DNA of 64,000 bases from CAZCJU01 sp964498965 (GTDB lineage Bacteria; Bacillota; Clostridia; Oscillospirales; CAG-272), in NCBI GenBank assembly GCA_964498965.1, contig CAZCJU010000002.1, positions 1-64,000 of the forward strand, read 5' to 3'. Below, piece by piece: positions 42,923 to 52,349 of the stretch (its first letter is position 1; each line of letters starts with the position of its first letter). Under the pieces are notes generated by a model. It was given only the letters and a program-made list of their open reading frames with translations. It searched no databases and was not told the origin of the DNA. Made by a program: the position numbers and the translations under genes.

Positions 42923-44227
42923 TTATTCGGCACTTTCCTCGGGTGTAACTACCTTGATTTCGGCACTTTCCTTGACGAGGTCAACTGCTTTTCTGACTTT
43001 GATATCGGTCGCCAGATCATCCTTGTAGATTGCGGCTTTTATCTTGTCAAGCTCCATTTCGTATATTTTCGCAAGCTCCGCATATTCCTTTTCTATATCC
43101 TCTTCGGTAGCTTCGAAATTCTCCGTCTTTGCTATTTCTTCGAGAATAAGGCGAAGCTTGACCTGCTTTTCCGCCTGAGGACGTGTGCTTTCCTTAAGCT
43201 GTTCGATCGTCGATGATGTGTACTTGAGGTACATATCGAGCGACATTCCCTGCTGTGCAAGACGTGCCTCGTAGTTGCGAAGCTCGTTTTCAACCTCGCT
43301 GTCGATCATAGGTGCGGGTACATCGACCTCGGTTGCGGCGATAAGATGATCCAAAAGCTGCTCTTCGGTTATGTTGGAGGCGATGTCCTCGTTTCTCTTT
43401 TCAATCTTTGCCTTCATATCGGCTCTGTATTCAGCATAGGTATCGAAATCCGAAACGTCTTTAGCAAATTCGTCGTCAAGCTCGGGAAGCTCCTCGAATT
43501 CAATCTTGTGAAGCTTGCAGGCGAATACCGCTGCCTTGCCCGAAAGCTCCTCCGAATGGTACTCTTCGGGGAAGGTTACGTTTACATCAAATTCGTCGCC
43601 TATGTTCTTGCCTACGATCTGTTCCTCAAAGCCGGGAATAAAGTGCTTTGAACCGAGTTTGAGCTTCTGCTCGCTTGCTGTGCCGCCCTCAAAAGGAACG
43701 GAATCTACAGTACCGCAGTAATCTATCGTGACCGTATCATCCATTGCGGCGGGACGGTCGGTTATCTCTACCATACGGGAGTTTCTGTGTCTTATCTTGT
43801 CGATTTCGTTATCAACGTCCTCTTCCGTGGTTTCCTTGATGTTCTTTTCCGCAGTTAAGCCCTTGTATTGACCGAGAACTATCTCGGGACGAACATAGAA
43901 CTTAGCCTTAACGAGAAAGCCCTCTTCGTCGTTGCCGTCAAAGTCGAATTCGGGAGAGCTTACGGGATCAACATCGGCTTCTTTGAGTGCCGCATCGTAT
44001 GCGTCGGGAAGAATAACGTTTAATGCGTCATTGTAAAAGAAATCGGCACCGTACATTTTTTCGATTATAGCCTTGGGAGCTTTACCGGGACGAAAACCGG
44101 GTATCCTTACTTTGCTTGAATTTGCCTTGTATGCGTTGTATACGGCCTTTTCAAACTGATTGCGATCGATTATGAATTCAATTTCACGTACGTTCTTCTC
44201 GGGTGTCGAAACATTTCTTAATTTCAT
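42923..44227 (-). CDS. tig: Trigger factor chaperone/peptidyl-prolyl isomerase
   Basis: 434 residues: an N-terminal ribosome-binding domain with the signature GFRPGKAPKAIIEKMYG (~44, usual GFRKGKxP), an FKBP-type isomerase domain (~150-240: DTVTIDYCGTVDSVPFEGG, FIPGFEEQIVGKNIGDE) and a long helical C-terminal domain. It folds nascent chains. AGAGGAT precedes the ATG. Two overlapping promoters lie at 44251-44294, and clpP follows by 23 bp. Confidence 0.95.
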   Translation of the reverse strand: MKLRNVSTPEKNVREIEFIIDRNQFEKAVYNAYKANSSKVRIPGFRPGKAPKAIIEKMYGADFFYNDALNVILPDAYDAALKEADVDPVSSPEFDFDGNDEEGFLVKAKFYVRPEIVLGQYKGLTAEKNIKETTEEDVDNEIDKIRHRNSRMVEITDRPAAMDDTVTIDYCGTVDSVPFEGGTASEQKLKLGSKHFIPGFEEQIVGKNIGDEFDVNVTFPEEYHSEELSGKAAVFACKLHKIEFEELPELDDEFAKDVSDFDTYAEYRADMKAKIEKRNEDIASNITEEQLLDHLIAATEVDVPAPMIDSEVENELRNYEARLAQQGMSLDMYLKYTSSTIEQLKESTRPQAEKQVKLRLILEEIAKTENFEATEEDIEKEYAELAKIYEMELDKIKAAIYKDDLATDIKVRKAVDLVKESAEIKVVTPEESAE

Positions 44228-44250
44228 TTTAATAATCCTCTTAATTTTCC

Positions 44251-44294
44251 ATTATATATCAAATCTATTGTACTTACAAAAACAGATTTGTCAA
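44251..44294 (-). promoter_or_regulatory. Two overlapping promoters of tig-clpP-clpX
   Basis: On the minus strand P1 has TTGACA (44294-44289), 16 bp and TACAAT (44272-44267). P2 has TTGTAA (44279-44274), 17 bp and TATAAT (44256-44251). They are offset by about 16 bp. I see no CtsR-like heptad repeat. Confidence 0.7.
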
Positions 44295-44310
44295 TATATA
44301 TCCATGAAAT

Positions 44311-45021
44311 TTAAATAAAAATTTTATACGGCTTAAAATTTAAAGCGTCGGCGGCTACTAAATTGAATACGATCCCGTCGTGCGTAAACGAAAGCGGTCG
44401 GTCGTATATGCCGTGTATGTGACCGAAAAAGCACTGCGTTACACCGTGTTTCTTCAATACCTCTATGAGCGGCGGACAGATGTACGTTCCGAATACGGGC
44501 GGGAAATGAAGAAATACCGCTTTCTTTGCGTCGGGATCATTCTTTTCCGCATGTGTCAAGCTCATATCAAGACGTATCGCTTCTCTTGCCACTATCGCAG
44601 TACTGTCGGCACTGTTTTCCGGTATAATACGCTCCGGGGTGTACCAACCTCTTGAACCGCATATTGCGTAATTTTCGGCAAGTACGGAGTTGCATCTCAA
44701 AAATGTGTAGTTAAAGTTGTTTTTTAAACAAAATTCTTCTAATTTTTTCAAAGATTGCCACCAAAAGTCATGATTGCCCTCAATAAGCACTTTTTTGCCG
44801 GGCAGAGAATCGATGAAGCGAAAATCCTCGATCCCGCCTTCGAGCGTCATAGCCCATGAGAAATCACCGGCAATTACGACTGTGTCATTTTCGTTTACGG
44901 TGCTTTCCCACTCGTGTTTGATTTTTTCCGAATAATTTTTCCACCTGCCGCCGAAAACGTCCATTCGTTTTTTCGGATCGCCCAGTGCAAGATGAAGATC
45001 GGCTATTGCGTAAAGCGACAT
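44311..45021 (-). CDS. Metallophosphoesterase
   Basis: 236 residues with YAIADLHLALG, VVIAGDFSWAM, LIEGNHDFWWQS, VFLHFPPVF and CFFGHIHGIYDRPL: the five metal-site motifs of a calcineurin-like phosphoesterase. ATG 45021 is chosen because GAGGAAAC lies just upstream; longer frames would cover the DUF1540 promoter region. It resembles small cytoplasmic phosphoesterases of Clostridia with no defined substrate. It ends 83 bp upstream of the tig gene. Confidence 0.87.
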   Translation of the reverse strand: MSLYAIADLHLALGDPKKRMDVFGGRWKNYSEKIKHEWESTVNENDTVVIAGDFSWAMTLEGGIEDFRFIDSLPGKKVLIEGNHDFWWQSLKKLEEFCLKNNFNYTFLRCNSVLAENYAICGSRGWYTPERIIPENSADSTAIVAREAIRLDMSLTHAEKNDPDAKKAVFLHFPPVFGTYICPPLIEVLKKHGVTQCFFGHIHGIYDRPLSFTHDGIVFNLVAADALNFKPYKIFI

Positions 45022-45096
45022 ACTGTTTCCTCGTCGTGTGAATATCTTTTCGAAAATCGTAAATAATAATAGCAACAAAGCAAGGAGGGAATTAAA

Positions 45097-45288
45097 ATGG
45101 CAAATTGTAATGACGGACAAAAATGTACGGTAAAGCATATAAAGGGCATAGGCTGTGACGTGAAAAACTGCGTTTATCATGACGGCGACAGCTATTGCAC
45201 AGCCGAAAAGGTGTCAATAGGTCCCGGTTTCGCAAGCTGCTGTACCGATACCGTATGCACGACCTTTAAACAGAAAAATTTCGACTAA
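45097..45288 (+). CDS. DUF1540 Cys-rich small protein
   Basis: 63 residues with eight Cys arranged as in DUF1540: CTVKHIKGIGCDVKNCVYHD, then CTAEKVSIG and CCTDTVCTTF. The Cys spacing suggests a metal-binding fold, but no function is established. A strong AGGAGGG site precedes the ATG. Its 3' end overlaps the convergent murC gene by 4 bp. Confidence 0.9.
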   Translation: MANCNDGQKCTVKHIKGIGCDVKNCVYHDGDSYCTAEKVSIGPGFASCCTDTVCTTFKQKNFD

Positions 45289-46661
45289 AGCAATTGCGTC
45301 AGTCGGTTTATATCGCCGGCTCCCATCACAACCACAATATCGTCCTCACGGACGGTATTTTTTATATATTCGGCTATTTGCTCGAAATTACCGATGTATA
45401 CGCCGTTTTCGGTTCTTTCCGCAAGCAATGAACCGCTCATGCCGAGCGTGTCTGTTTCTCTTGCCGGATATATGTCCGCAAATATGACCTGAAAGCATTT
45501 TCCGAATGATGAAGTGAAATCATCGAACAATCCTTTTGTACGTGTATATGTGTGTGACTGGAAAACACAAAATAATCTTCCGGTGCATATTCTTGCGGCG
45601 GAATCAAGTGTGGCTCGGATCTCAGTCGGGTGATGTGCGTAATCGTCGAAAACCTTTGCTCCGTTACACGTTTTTTTGTATTCGAATCGACGACCGACTC
45701 CGTGAAAATCGCTCAATGACGCAGCGACGTGCTTTCCGTCGATACCATATAATACGGCAACACCGCACGCACAAAGTGCGTTGCTTATGTTATGAAAGCC
45801 GCAAACACCGAGAGTGATGTGACAGTACGGCTCACCCTTGTAAAAAACATCAAAATCCGGGTGTGAGTCGATATACGTGATATTTTCGGCACGCACATCG
45901 GCGGATTTGCCCGTACCGCACCGGATGACGTTATTTAAATCGTTTACGATATCGTTTGCGGCATCGCAATCCGAATTTATGACGACAGAATGCTTTGCAC
46001 TCTGTGCATACTTTATAAACGAAGTAACGTAATTTTCAAAATTGCCGAAATAGTCCACGTGATCAAGTTCGCAGTTGAGTATGACAGCACAGGACGGAAA
46101 AAATGAAAGAAACGAATCTTTGTATTCACAAGCCTCGAAAACAAGATTCTCGAATCCACCCTGCCTGTACGAGCCGTTTAACGACGGTATATCGGCACCG
46201 TTCAAAATCGTCGGGTCACGCTTGGCGTGCATGAATATTTCGGATATCATACCCGTTGTTGTGCTTTTTCCGTGCGTTCCCGCAACACCGATCGAATTCT
46301 CGTACTTTGCTATGATATATCCCAAAAAATCGGCACGGTATATCAAATCATAACCGTTGTCCCTTGCATATCGATATTCGGGATTACCGTCGTTTATGGC
46401 GGCGTTATACACGAAAACCGTAAAGCCGGAAGCGTTGTCGGCGGAATGACCTATGTGTACTTCTATTCCTTCGCTTTTCAAATCGTCCGTAAGCTGCGAG
46501 CGTGTTCTGTCCGAGCCGCCTACGTTATATCCGTCTTTTGTGCATATTCGTGCAAGAGATGACATGGAAACACCGCCTATTCCTATGAAGTAAACGTTTC
46601 TTTGATCCTTCAATAAAGCATCGATCTCGCTCGGCGAATAGTATTTTCCGTTGTCGGACAT
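45285..46661 (-). CDS. murC: UDP-N-acetylmuramate:L-alanine ligase
   Basis: 458 residues. The N-terminal UDP-binding motif is VYFIGIGGVSMSSLARI (~20), the ATP P-loop GVAGTHGKSTTTGMI (~115), followed by NCELDHVDYFG and the C-terminal DDYAHHPTEIRATL. It adds L-Ala to UDP-MurNAc in peptidoglycan synthesis. GGAGG lies just before the ATG. It stands alone between spoVG and DUF1540. Confidence 0.95.
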   Translation of the reverse strand: MSDNGKYYSPSEIDALLKDQRNVYFIGIGGVSMSSLARICTKDGYNVGGSDRTRSQLTDDLKSEGIEVHIGHSADNASGFTVFVYNAAINDGNPEYRYARDNGYDLIYRADFLGYIIAKYENSIGVAGTHGKSTTTGMISEIFMHAKRDPTILNGADIPSLNGSYRQGGFENLVFEACEYKDSFLSFFPSCAVILNCELDHVDYFGNFENYVTSFIKYAQSAKHSVVINSDCDAANDIVNDLNNVIRCGTGKSADVRAENITYIDSHPDFDVFYKGEPYCHITLGVCGFHNISNALCACGVAVLYGIDGKHVAASLSDFHGVGRRFEYKKTCNGAKVFDDYAHHPTEIRATLDSAARICTGRLFCVFQSHTYTRTKGLFDDFTSSFGKCFQVIFADIYPARETDTLGMSGSLLAERTENGVYIGNFEQIAEYIKNTVREDDIVVVMGAGDINRLTQLL

Positions 46662-46819
46662 TTTTTACCTCCGAATACTTTTGATTGTTAAAAAAATAAC
46701 TGAATACATAATACTTGTTAAATAAATGGACAAAATGCAATAACCTGGCATTCAACAGAGTTAACAATTATTTCAAACAATATTTTTCTAAGCTTGTTTT
46801 ATGTTTAACATCTGTATAG

Positions 46820-46825
46820 TATAAT
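46820..46825 (+). promoter_or_regulatory. Probable -10 box of spoVG
   Basis: TATAAT at 46820-46825 lies 53 bp before the ATG. The -35 region is not convincing (TTTTAT at 17-bp spacing). In Bacillus spoVG is read by sigma-H, but I cannot find a clear sigma-H site here. Confidence 0.4.
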
Positions 46826-46877
46826 TACGATAAAGCTTGCCGTACGGTAAGCGAAAAAATGGAGAGAGGAAATTACT

Positions 46878-47171
46878 ATGGAGATCTCGGATATCAAAAT
46901 CAGAAAAATCTTTGAAGAAGGCCCTATGAAAGCGATCGTGTCGGTGACATTCGACAATCAGCTGGCGGTTCATGACATAAAGGTTATTTATGCTCGTGAA
47001 AAATACTTTATCGTAATGCCCAGCAGAAAGAATCCCGATAACACGTATCGTGACATCGTTCACCCTATCAATTCTGATTTCCGCAAGGTACTTGAAAGTG
47101 CTGTAATCGAAACATTCCATGCACAGAGGGATTCGATACTTGCCGAGCAGAGCATGAACGGAGAATTCTGA
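46878..47171 (+). CDS. spoVG: Septation/sporulation regulator SpoVG
   Basis: 97 residues beginning MEISDIKIRKIFEEGPMKAIVSVTFDN..., with FIVMPSRKNPDNTYRDIVHPIN, the strongly conserved SpoVG core. SpoVG binds nucleic acids and affects sporulation, septation and cell-surface genes. GAGAGGAAA precedes the ATG. It is a single gene followed by a hairpin terminator. The acidic C-terminal tail is short. Confidence 0.96.
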   Translation: MEISDIKIRKIFEEGPMKAIVSVTFDNQLAVHDIKVIYAREKYFIVMPSRKNPDNTYRDIVHPINSDFRKVLESAVIETFHAQRDSILAEQSMNGEF

Positions 47172-47181
47172 ATGCATCTGT

Positions 47182-47215
47182 AAAAACGCTGCCGCCGAAA
47201 ACGGCGGCGTTTTTA
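47182..47215. terminator. Bidirectional terminator between spoVG and the glycosyltransferase gene
   Basis: GCCGCCG pairs with CGGCGGC around AAAA, flanked by AAAAAC on the left and GTTTTT on the right with a small bulge. It touches the stop codon of the minus-strand gene. Confidence 0.82.
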
Positions 47216-47932
47216 TTTGTATCTTTTCTTTACGTTTTTCTTTATTTTCATCAAATCATGAAGCATTTTGAAGGAGTCGGAAAAAACGTGTACCGTGGAT
47301 TGACGATGGTTGATGATCTTTACGGGAACCTCCTCACATTTGCAGTCCGATTTGTGTGCGGAAAGAAGCACCTCGAAGTCAAATGCGAAGCCGTCGGTCG
47401 TGCATTGAGCGAATATTTCTCTCGCCTTATCTCCTTTGAAGCCTTTGATGCCGCATTGCGAATCCGTCAGCTTGAAGCCCGCAATAAGACATATAAATTT
47501 AATGTAGATCTTTGACGCTATTTTTCTCAAAAGCGTGTAGCCCTCGTATCCGTCGGCGGAAAGATTACGCGAACCTGCAATGACATCTATGCTCGGATCG
47601 CTCATAAAACGATCGTATACCCTTTTTACAACATCTACGCCGAATGCAAGGTCGCAATCAGTGTAGATCACGATATCTCCGCTGCTTTTCAGCACGCCGG
47701 TGCGTACCGCACAGCCCTTGCCTCTGTTTTTTTCGTATCTTGAAAGAATTATACGTTCGTCTGTTTCCGAGTACTTCTTTACGATATCGCCGCAACCGTC
47801 GGTAGAACCGTCGTCGGAAAAGATCAATTCGTAGTCATCGAAATTTTCGGACATAAAGCTCGAAAAAACCTCGATCGAGTCCGATATGATCGGGCTTTCG
47901 TTATACATAGGTATTATAACCGATACTTTCAT
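47213..47932 (-). CDS. Family 2 glycosyltransferase (dolichyl-phosphate-sugar synthase type)
   Basis: 239 residues. GT-A fold with VSVIIPMYNESPII, LIFSDDGSTDG and the DxD-like IYTDCDLAFG (~93), then GSRNL and LTDSQCGIKGFKGD, which are typical of polyprenyl-phosphate glucosyl/mannosyltransferases. The C-terminal half lacks clear membrane helices except one hydrophobic stretch (IKFICLIAGF). It would load a sugar onto undecaprenyl phosphate for surface glycosylation. The gene follows srtB by 39 bp on the same strand. Confidence 0.87.
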   Translation of the reverse strand: MKVSVIIPMYNESPIISDSIEVFSSFMSENFDDYELIFSDDGSTDGCGDIVKKYSETDERIILSRYEKNRGKGCAVRTGVLKSSGDIVIYTDCDLAFGVDVVKRVYDRFMSDPSIDVIAGSRNLSADGYEGYTLLRKIASKIYIKFICLIAGFKLTDSQCGIKGFKGDKAREIFAQCTTDGFAFDFEVLLSAHKSDCKCEEVPVKIINHRQSTVHVFSDSFKMLHDLMKIKKNVKKRYK

Positions 47933-47971
47933 AATTTAACCTTTCGATCTGGATATCCTATCCCGCAAATG

Positions 47972-48955
47972 TCATTTCGATACGCTTACGAGCTTTGCAT
48001 GAATGGCCCAACGCTTGTTGTCACGCATATTGGTACACGTGGAAAGCGTAAGAAGCTTGTCGCCGGCAGCGAAGGAGATATCTTTGCTGTACAGTGATTT
48101 TTGACGGCAAGTTTCTACGAATGAGAGAAAATGCTCACTGTTGGCAAAATAAGTGCGAATGTAATTGTATGTTGAAACCGTGGAATAAATTGAAAATACC
48201 TCATAGGTATATATTCCGTCAAGCGTTGAAATTATTACGGGTCTTGAATTGAAAACGTCCTCTCGGGTGTAATCGACAAGCTGAGAAAACATTATGCCCG
48301 TGGTGGACATATTGTGTCCGTAAACAATAAGATTTTTGTTGTCCTCAAGATGTTCCTCGGTTCGTCCGTCGGCGAATATCGCACCGTTTTTGTTGTTTTC
48401 CTTGGAAACCGAGTGTGTGAGATAGTAATCGTTATCTCCGCTGAACATTATGGGAAAATCTATATCCGTTCCGGGTATCGTGATCCAGCCCCAAATATCG
48501 GAGTTGTAACGCTTTAAGGCGAGAATTTTCGTCTTAATGTTCTCGTATTCCTCGTTGTACGTTCCCTGCGAATAGTCAACGTCGATGACCTCGCCTGCGT
48601 GCGAACGGTCTACGGACAGCGTGGATACGTTTTCGGCAGTTTTGTTGTCGGCGGTGAACAGATTTCCGCTGTCATCTCTGAATATATTTTTGTAAAATTC
48701 GTTCTCGTTCGATGCATTTATATAATCCATGGCGTAAAGCACGAGTGCAGAACAGCTGGCAACGAAAACGAGCGTGCTTAAGGTGAGCATGAAATATCTG
48801 AATGCACCCATGAGCAATCTTTTTGTGCTTTTTCTTTCGTATATGCCTCGTCTTACAGGCAGATCCGAGCAACGAAGCGAGTCAAGCTCCTTAATAAATG
48901 AAGAATCAACTTGCTTTTGTTCGAAAAACACTGTTTGTTTTGATGATTTTTTCAT
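47972..48955 (-). CDS. srtB: Class B sortase
   Basis: 327 residues. A cytoplasmic N-terminus, a membrane helix (~52-75) and an extracellular sortase domain: WGWITIPGTDIDFPIM, then catalytic His in LIVYGHNMS, Cys in LLTLSTCTN and Arg in KRWAIHAKL. Class B sortases join proteins with variant LPXTG/NPQTN/PPKTG motifs to the wall. The upstream ribosome site is weak (AACAG). A possible client in this window is the surface protein at 7246-10827, which ends with a PPQTAD motif, helix and Lys tail. It is the first gene before the glycosyltransferase. Confidence 0.92.
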   Translation of the reverse strand: MKKSSKQTVFFEQKQVDSSFIKELDSLRCSDLPVRRGIYERKSTKRLLMGAFRYFMLTLSTLVFVASCSALVLYAMDYINASNENEFYKNIFRDDSGNLFTADNKTAENVSTLSVDRSHAGEVIDVDYSQGTYNEEYENIKTKILALKRYNSDIWGWITIPGTDIDFPIMFSGDNDYYLTHSVSKENNKNGAIFADGRTEEHLEDNKNLIVYGHNMSTTGIMFSQLVDYTREDVFNSRPVIISTLDGIYTYEVFSIYSTVSTYNYIRTYFANSEHFLSFVETCRQKSLYSKDISFAAGDKLLTLSTCTNMRDNKRWAIHAKLVSVSK

Positions 48956-49040
48956 TTTTATATTTCTGTTATCGGTGATAAAATAATCGTATACGGAAAA
49001 ACTTCGTCTGTGTTCAATAAGAAAACTACCTTACCATTAT

Positions 49041-49069
49041 ATTGTATTCCTTATTTTTAAATTTATCAA
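49041..49069 (-). promoter_or_regulatory. Promoter of srtB
   Basis: On the minus strand TTGATA (49069-49064), 17 bp and TACAAT (49046-49041). The leader is about 85 bp long and shows no recognised riboswitch. Confidence 0.6.
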
Positions 49070-49140
49070 GTCAAAGATGTACCATTTTTAAAAACAGTAA
49101 ATCTTGCCGAAGCTTCTTCATCAAAACGGGATAAAACATG

Positions 49141-49184
49141 AAAATACTCCGGTAGCATCGGCACACGGACCGAAGCTGCCGGAG
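49141..49184 (-). terminator. Terminator of the DUF711 gene
   Basis: CTCCGGCAGC (49184-49175) pairs with GCTACCGGAG (49156-49147) with one mismatch, followed on the minus strand by TATTTTC. The loop can form an inner stem. Confidence 0.65.
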
Positions 49185-49198
49185 AAAATTTAAACGTA

Positions 49199-50557
49199 TC
49201 AGTTTTTTAAGCTGTGGATCGGAGCGGGTATGCGTCCGCCTCGGTTTATGAAGATCGCAGGAGAATTTCCGTTGACAGGCATTACCGGAGCTTCACCGAG
49301 CAGACCGCCGAAAGCTACGGTGTCCCCCGCCGATTTGCCGTATGCGGGAATAACACGTACAGCGGTCGTTTTTGTGTTTGCGACTCCTATCGAGATCTCA
49401 TCGGCGATTATTCCGCAGATTATGCTCTCGTCCGTATCGCCGGGTATCGCTATCATATCAAGACCTACCGAGCATACAGCCGTCATCGCCTCAAGTTTTT
49501 CCAAGGATAATGCTCCGGACTTGACCGCATTTATCATGCCCTCGTCCTCAGATACGGGAATAAACGCTCCCGACAAACCGCCGACTTGGCTTGATGCCAT
49601 GACGCCGCCCTTTTTAACTGCGTCGTTGAGCAGTGCAAGTGCCGCAGTCGTGCCGTGACCGCCGCAGATTTCGATTCCCATACCCTCGAGTATGCGGGCG
49701 ACCGAATCACCTATGGCAGGTGTGGGTGCAAGTGACAGATCGACTATTCCGAAAGGAACATCGAGCCGCTTTGAGGCTTCGGCGGCTACAAGCTGTCCCA
49801 TTCTCGTTATCTTGAAAGCGGTTTTCTTTATAGTTTCGGCAAGTGCTGAAAGATCGCAATCGCCGGCACGGCGAACCGCCGCACATACTACGCCGGGGCC
49901 GGAAACGCCTACGTTAATTACACATTCAGGCTCGCCCATTCCGTGAAATGCTCCCGCCATGAAAGGATTGTCCTCCGGAACGTTTGCAAATACAACAAGT
50001 TTTGCACAGCCTATCGAATCCTCGTTGCGTGTGAGGTAAGCCGTCTTTTTTATCGCTTGTCCCATGAGAGAAACGGCGTCCATATTGATTCCCGCCTTGG
50101 TCGAGGCAACATTCACTGACGAGCATACAAGTTTCGTGCTTGCAAGTGCCTCGGGAATGGAGGCGATGAGATTTTTTGCGTTGACGGTAAAGCCCTTTTG
50201 TACCAATGCACCATAGCCGCCGATAAAGTTTATGCCGAGTGTGGCGGCGGCACGGTCAAGCGTTTTCGCTATTTTTACGTAATCTTCGGGAGAAAAATCA
50301 CCCGCTACGAGTGAAACGGGCGTTACCGAAACACGCTTGTTTATTATCGGTATTCCGTATTCCTTTTCTATATCTTCACCGGTGGCTACAAGCCTTTCTG
50401 CACTTGCCGTGATTTTGTCGTAAATTTTAGTGCAGACCGTATCGATGCTGTTCCCACCGCAAGTGAGCAGGGAAATACCCATCGTTATCGTTCGTATATC
50501 GAGATTTTCGTCTTTGATCATATTGATCGTTTCGAGAATGTCATGTGTTTCAAGCAT
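49199..50557 (-). CDS. DUF711/PFL family protein (UPF0210)
   Basis: 452 residues with DIRTITMGISLLTCGG (~20), NKRVSVTPVSLVAG, INVGVSGPGVV and GGLSGAFIPVSEDEGM, the layout of UPF0210 proteins. These are glycyl-radical-enzyme-like in fold (PFL superfamily), but the final Gly-radical motif is absent, so the activity is unknown. AAAGGGGC precedes the ATG. The ACT protein gene lies 54 bp upstream, a pairing common in Bacillota and suggestive of joint regulation by an amino acid. Confidence 0.87.
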   Translation of the reverse strand: MLETHDILETINMIKDENLDIRTITMGISLLTCGGNSIDTVCTKIYDKITASAERLVATGEDIEKEYGIPIINKRVSVTPVSLVAGDFSPEDYVKIAKTLDRAAATLGINFIGGYGALVQKGFTVNAKNLIASIPEALASTKLVCSSVNVASTKAGINMDAVSLMGQAIKKTAYLTRNEDSIGCAKLVVFANVPEDNPFMAGAFHGMGEPECVINVGVSGPGVVCAAVRRAGDCDLSALAETIKKTAFKITRMGQLVAAEASKRLDVPFGIVDLSLAPTPAIGDSVARILEGMGIEICGGHGTTAALALLNDAVKKGGVMASSQVGGLSGAFIPVSEDEGMINAVKSGALSLEKLEAMTAVCSVGLDMIAIPGDTDESIICGIIADEISIGVANTKTTAVRVIPAYGKSAGDTVAFGGLLGEAPVMPVNGNSPAIFINRGGRIPAPIHSLKN

Positions 50558-50611
50558 AAGCTCAGCCCCTTTCGGTATTTACCTCAATTAAAATTATTTG
50601 TATCGTCGGTG

Positions 50612-50881
50612 TCAGATCTTGTGCATGGAATTGAAAATGTCCTCATGCATTGCACGTATGTCGAGACTGCGTTCCGTTCCGAGGCGGCGAAGTTTGTCAA
50701 CGAAATCGGTAAACGGCATCGTTATATTGTCGATATCGACTATCATGATCATTGCAAAATATTCCTTTAATACGCTTTGACTTATATCTACGATGTTTGC
50801 ACCGACTTCGGCACAGCAAGCACTTACGGAAGCGATGATGCCGACGCTGTCGACTCCCACTACGGTTACTACTGCTTTCAT
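50612..50881 (-). CDS. ACT-domain protein (UPF0237)
   Basis: 89 residues: MKAVVTVVGVDSVGIIASVSACCAEVGANIVDISQ is the beta-alpha-beta of an ACT domain, followed by FAMIMIVDID. It is the stand-alone type that would bind an amino acid and signal to another protein. GGAGG precedes the ATG. It shares an operon with the DUF711 gene. Confidence 0.9.
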   Translation of the reverse strand: MKAVVTVVGVDSVGIIASVSACCAEVGANIVDISQSVLKEYFAMIMIVDIDNITMPFTDFVDKLRRLGTERSLDIRAMHEDIFNSMHKI

Positions 50882-50913
50882 TTTAATTCCTCCGAAAAAA
50901 CTGTATTTTATTT

Positions 50914-50942
50914 ATTATACAACATTTTTTTGCAAATTGCAA
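50914..50942 (-). promoter_or_regulatory. Promoter of the ACT-DUF711 operon
   Basis: On the minus strand TTGCAA (50942-50937), 17 bp and TATAAT (50919-50914). Confidence 0.65.
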
Positions 50943-51023
50943 CATATAAACGTGAAAAAATTCGATTTTGAGAAAAATACGAATTATTTTGATTGATATC
51001 CGTTGTTTAATTCGAATCGATGA

Positions 51024-51057
51024 ATAAAAACGGGCGGCAGATATACGCTGCCGCCGA
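51024..51057 (-). terminator. Terminator of the proS-rodA-metY operon
   Basis: On the minus strand GGCGGCAG pairs with CTGCCGCC around CGTATAT, followed by CGTTTTTATTC. Confidence 0.82.
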
Positions 51058-51078
51058 ATGAATGTTGAAAAATCAATG

Positions 51079-52347
51079 TTAAAGCTCTACGACCGAAAGT
51101 GCCTGTTCAATGTCCGATATAATATCGTCAATCGATTCAAGACCTACCGAAAGGCGTATCATTCCGGGATTTATTCCGCAGGCAATAAGCTGCTCGTCGG
51201 TCAGCTGACGGTGAGTTGCGGAAGCCGGGTGAAGTATACAGGTGCGTATGTCGGCAACGTGTACCTCGTTTGAAGTCATCTTCAATGCGTCGAGAAATTT
51301 TACAGCCGCCGCCTTGCCGCCCTTTATAACGAATGTGACAACACCGCAGATTCCGTCGGGCATATATTTTTCCATAAGAGCATGATATTTGTTGTTTTCG
51401 AGTGCCGGATAATTTACTTGCTCTATCTTGTCGCTTGCGTCGAGATATTTTGCAACCGTAAGACCGTTTTCATAGTACTGACGCATTCTCACGGGAAGCG
51501 TTTCAAGTCCCAAATTCAACAGAAATGCCGAATGTGCGGCAGGATAACAGCCGAAATCACGCATGAGCTGCATCCTTGCTTTCGTAATGTACGCCGCTGC
51601 TCCCATGTCGCGTGTGTATACGATCCCGTGATACGACTCGTCCGGCTCGGTGAATGCGGGGAACTTTCCGTTGGCCCAATCGAATTTGCCGCTGTCGACG
51701 ATGACACCGCCGACTTGCAGAGCATGACCGTCCATGTATTTTGTTGTCGAGTGCGTAACAATGTCCGCACCATGCTCGATGGGACGGCAGAAAACGGGTG
51801 TCGGAAATGTGTTGTCTATGATGAGCGGAACCCCCATTTTGTGTGCCGCATTGGCGTATGTTTCAATATCCAAAACCGTCATTGACGGGTTTGCGAGCGT
51901 TTCACCGAAAACAGCTTTCGTGTTCGGTTTGAATAGCTTTATAAGTTCTTCCTCGCTTGCGTCGGCAGGAGCGAAAATACACTCTATGCCGAATCTCTTC
52001 AAGGTTACGGAAAAAAGATTTACGGTGCCGCCGTAGATCTCCGCCGACGAGATGAACGAATCACCGGCAGAGCAAAGATTGAGTATCGCAAGCAGATTTG
52101 CGGCTTGTCCCGACGATGTGAGCATCGCTCCCGCACCGCCCTCAAGCTCTGCGATCTTTTTTTCGACCGCTTCACACGTGGGATTTGAAAATCTCGAATA
52201 CATATGTGCCGTGGGCATATCGAATAATTCGCTTACACGCTCCGTCGTGTCGAATACATATGTCGTACTTTGTACGATCGGAACCATTTTAGGCTCTCCG
52301 TTTTTCGGAGTGTAGCCGGAATGAATGCATTTTGTATCAATTTTCAT
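51079..52347 (-). CDS. metY: O-acetylhomoserine aminocarboxypropyltransferase (sulfhydrylase)
   Basis: 422 residues, the length of this PLP family (cystathionine gamma-synthase fold). It has TKCIHSGYTP, YSRFSNPTCEAVEKKIAELEGG, SSGQAANLLAILNL (phosphate-binding loop), IDNTFPTPVFCRP and the PLP Lys in THSTTKYMDGHA (~205). It joins O-acetylhomoserine with sulfide to give homocysteine. The ATG begins two bases after the rodA stop with GGAGG upstream, so it is in the proS-rodA-metY operon. Confidence 0.93.
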   Translation of the reverse strand: MKIDTKCIHSGYTPKNGEPKMVPIVQSTTYVFDTTERVSELFDMPTAHMYSRFSNPTCEAVEKKIAELEGGAGAMLTSSGQAANLLAILNLCSAGDSFISSAEIYGGTVNLFSVTLKRFGIECIFAPADASEEELIKLFKPNTKAVFGETLANPSMTVLDIETYANAAHKMGVPLIIDNTFPTPVFCRPIEHGADIVTHSTTKYMDGHALQVGGVIVDSGKFDWANGKFPAFTEPDESYHGIVYTRDMGAAAYITKARMQLMRDFGCYPAAHSAFLLNLGLETLPVRMRQYYENGLTVAKYLDASDKIEQVNYPALENNKYHALMEKYMPDGICGVVTFVIKGGKAAAVKFLDALKMTSNEVHVADIRTCILHPASATHRQLTDEQLIACGINPGMIRLSVGLESIDDIISDIEQALSVVEL

Positions 52348-52349
52348 GA

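Noticed and set aside
44228..44310. CtsR operator upstream of tig-clpP-clpX
   Set aside because: I looked for the direct heptad repeat AGGTCAAANANA and did not find it.
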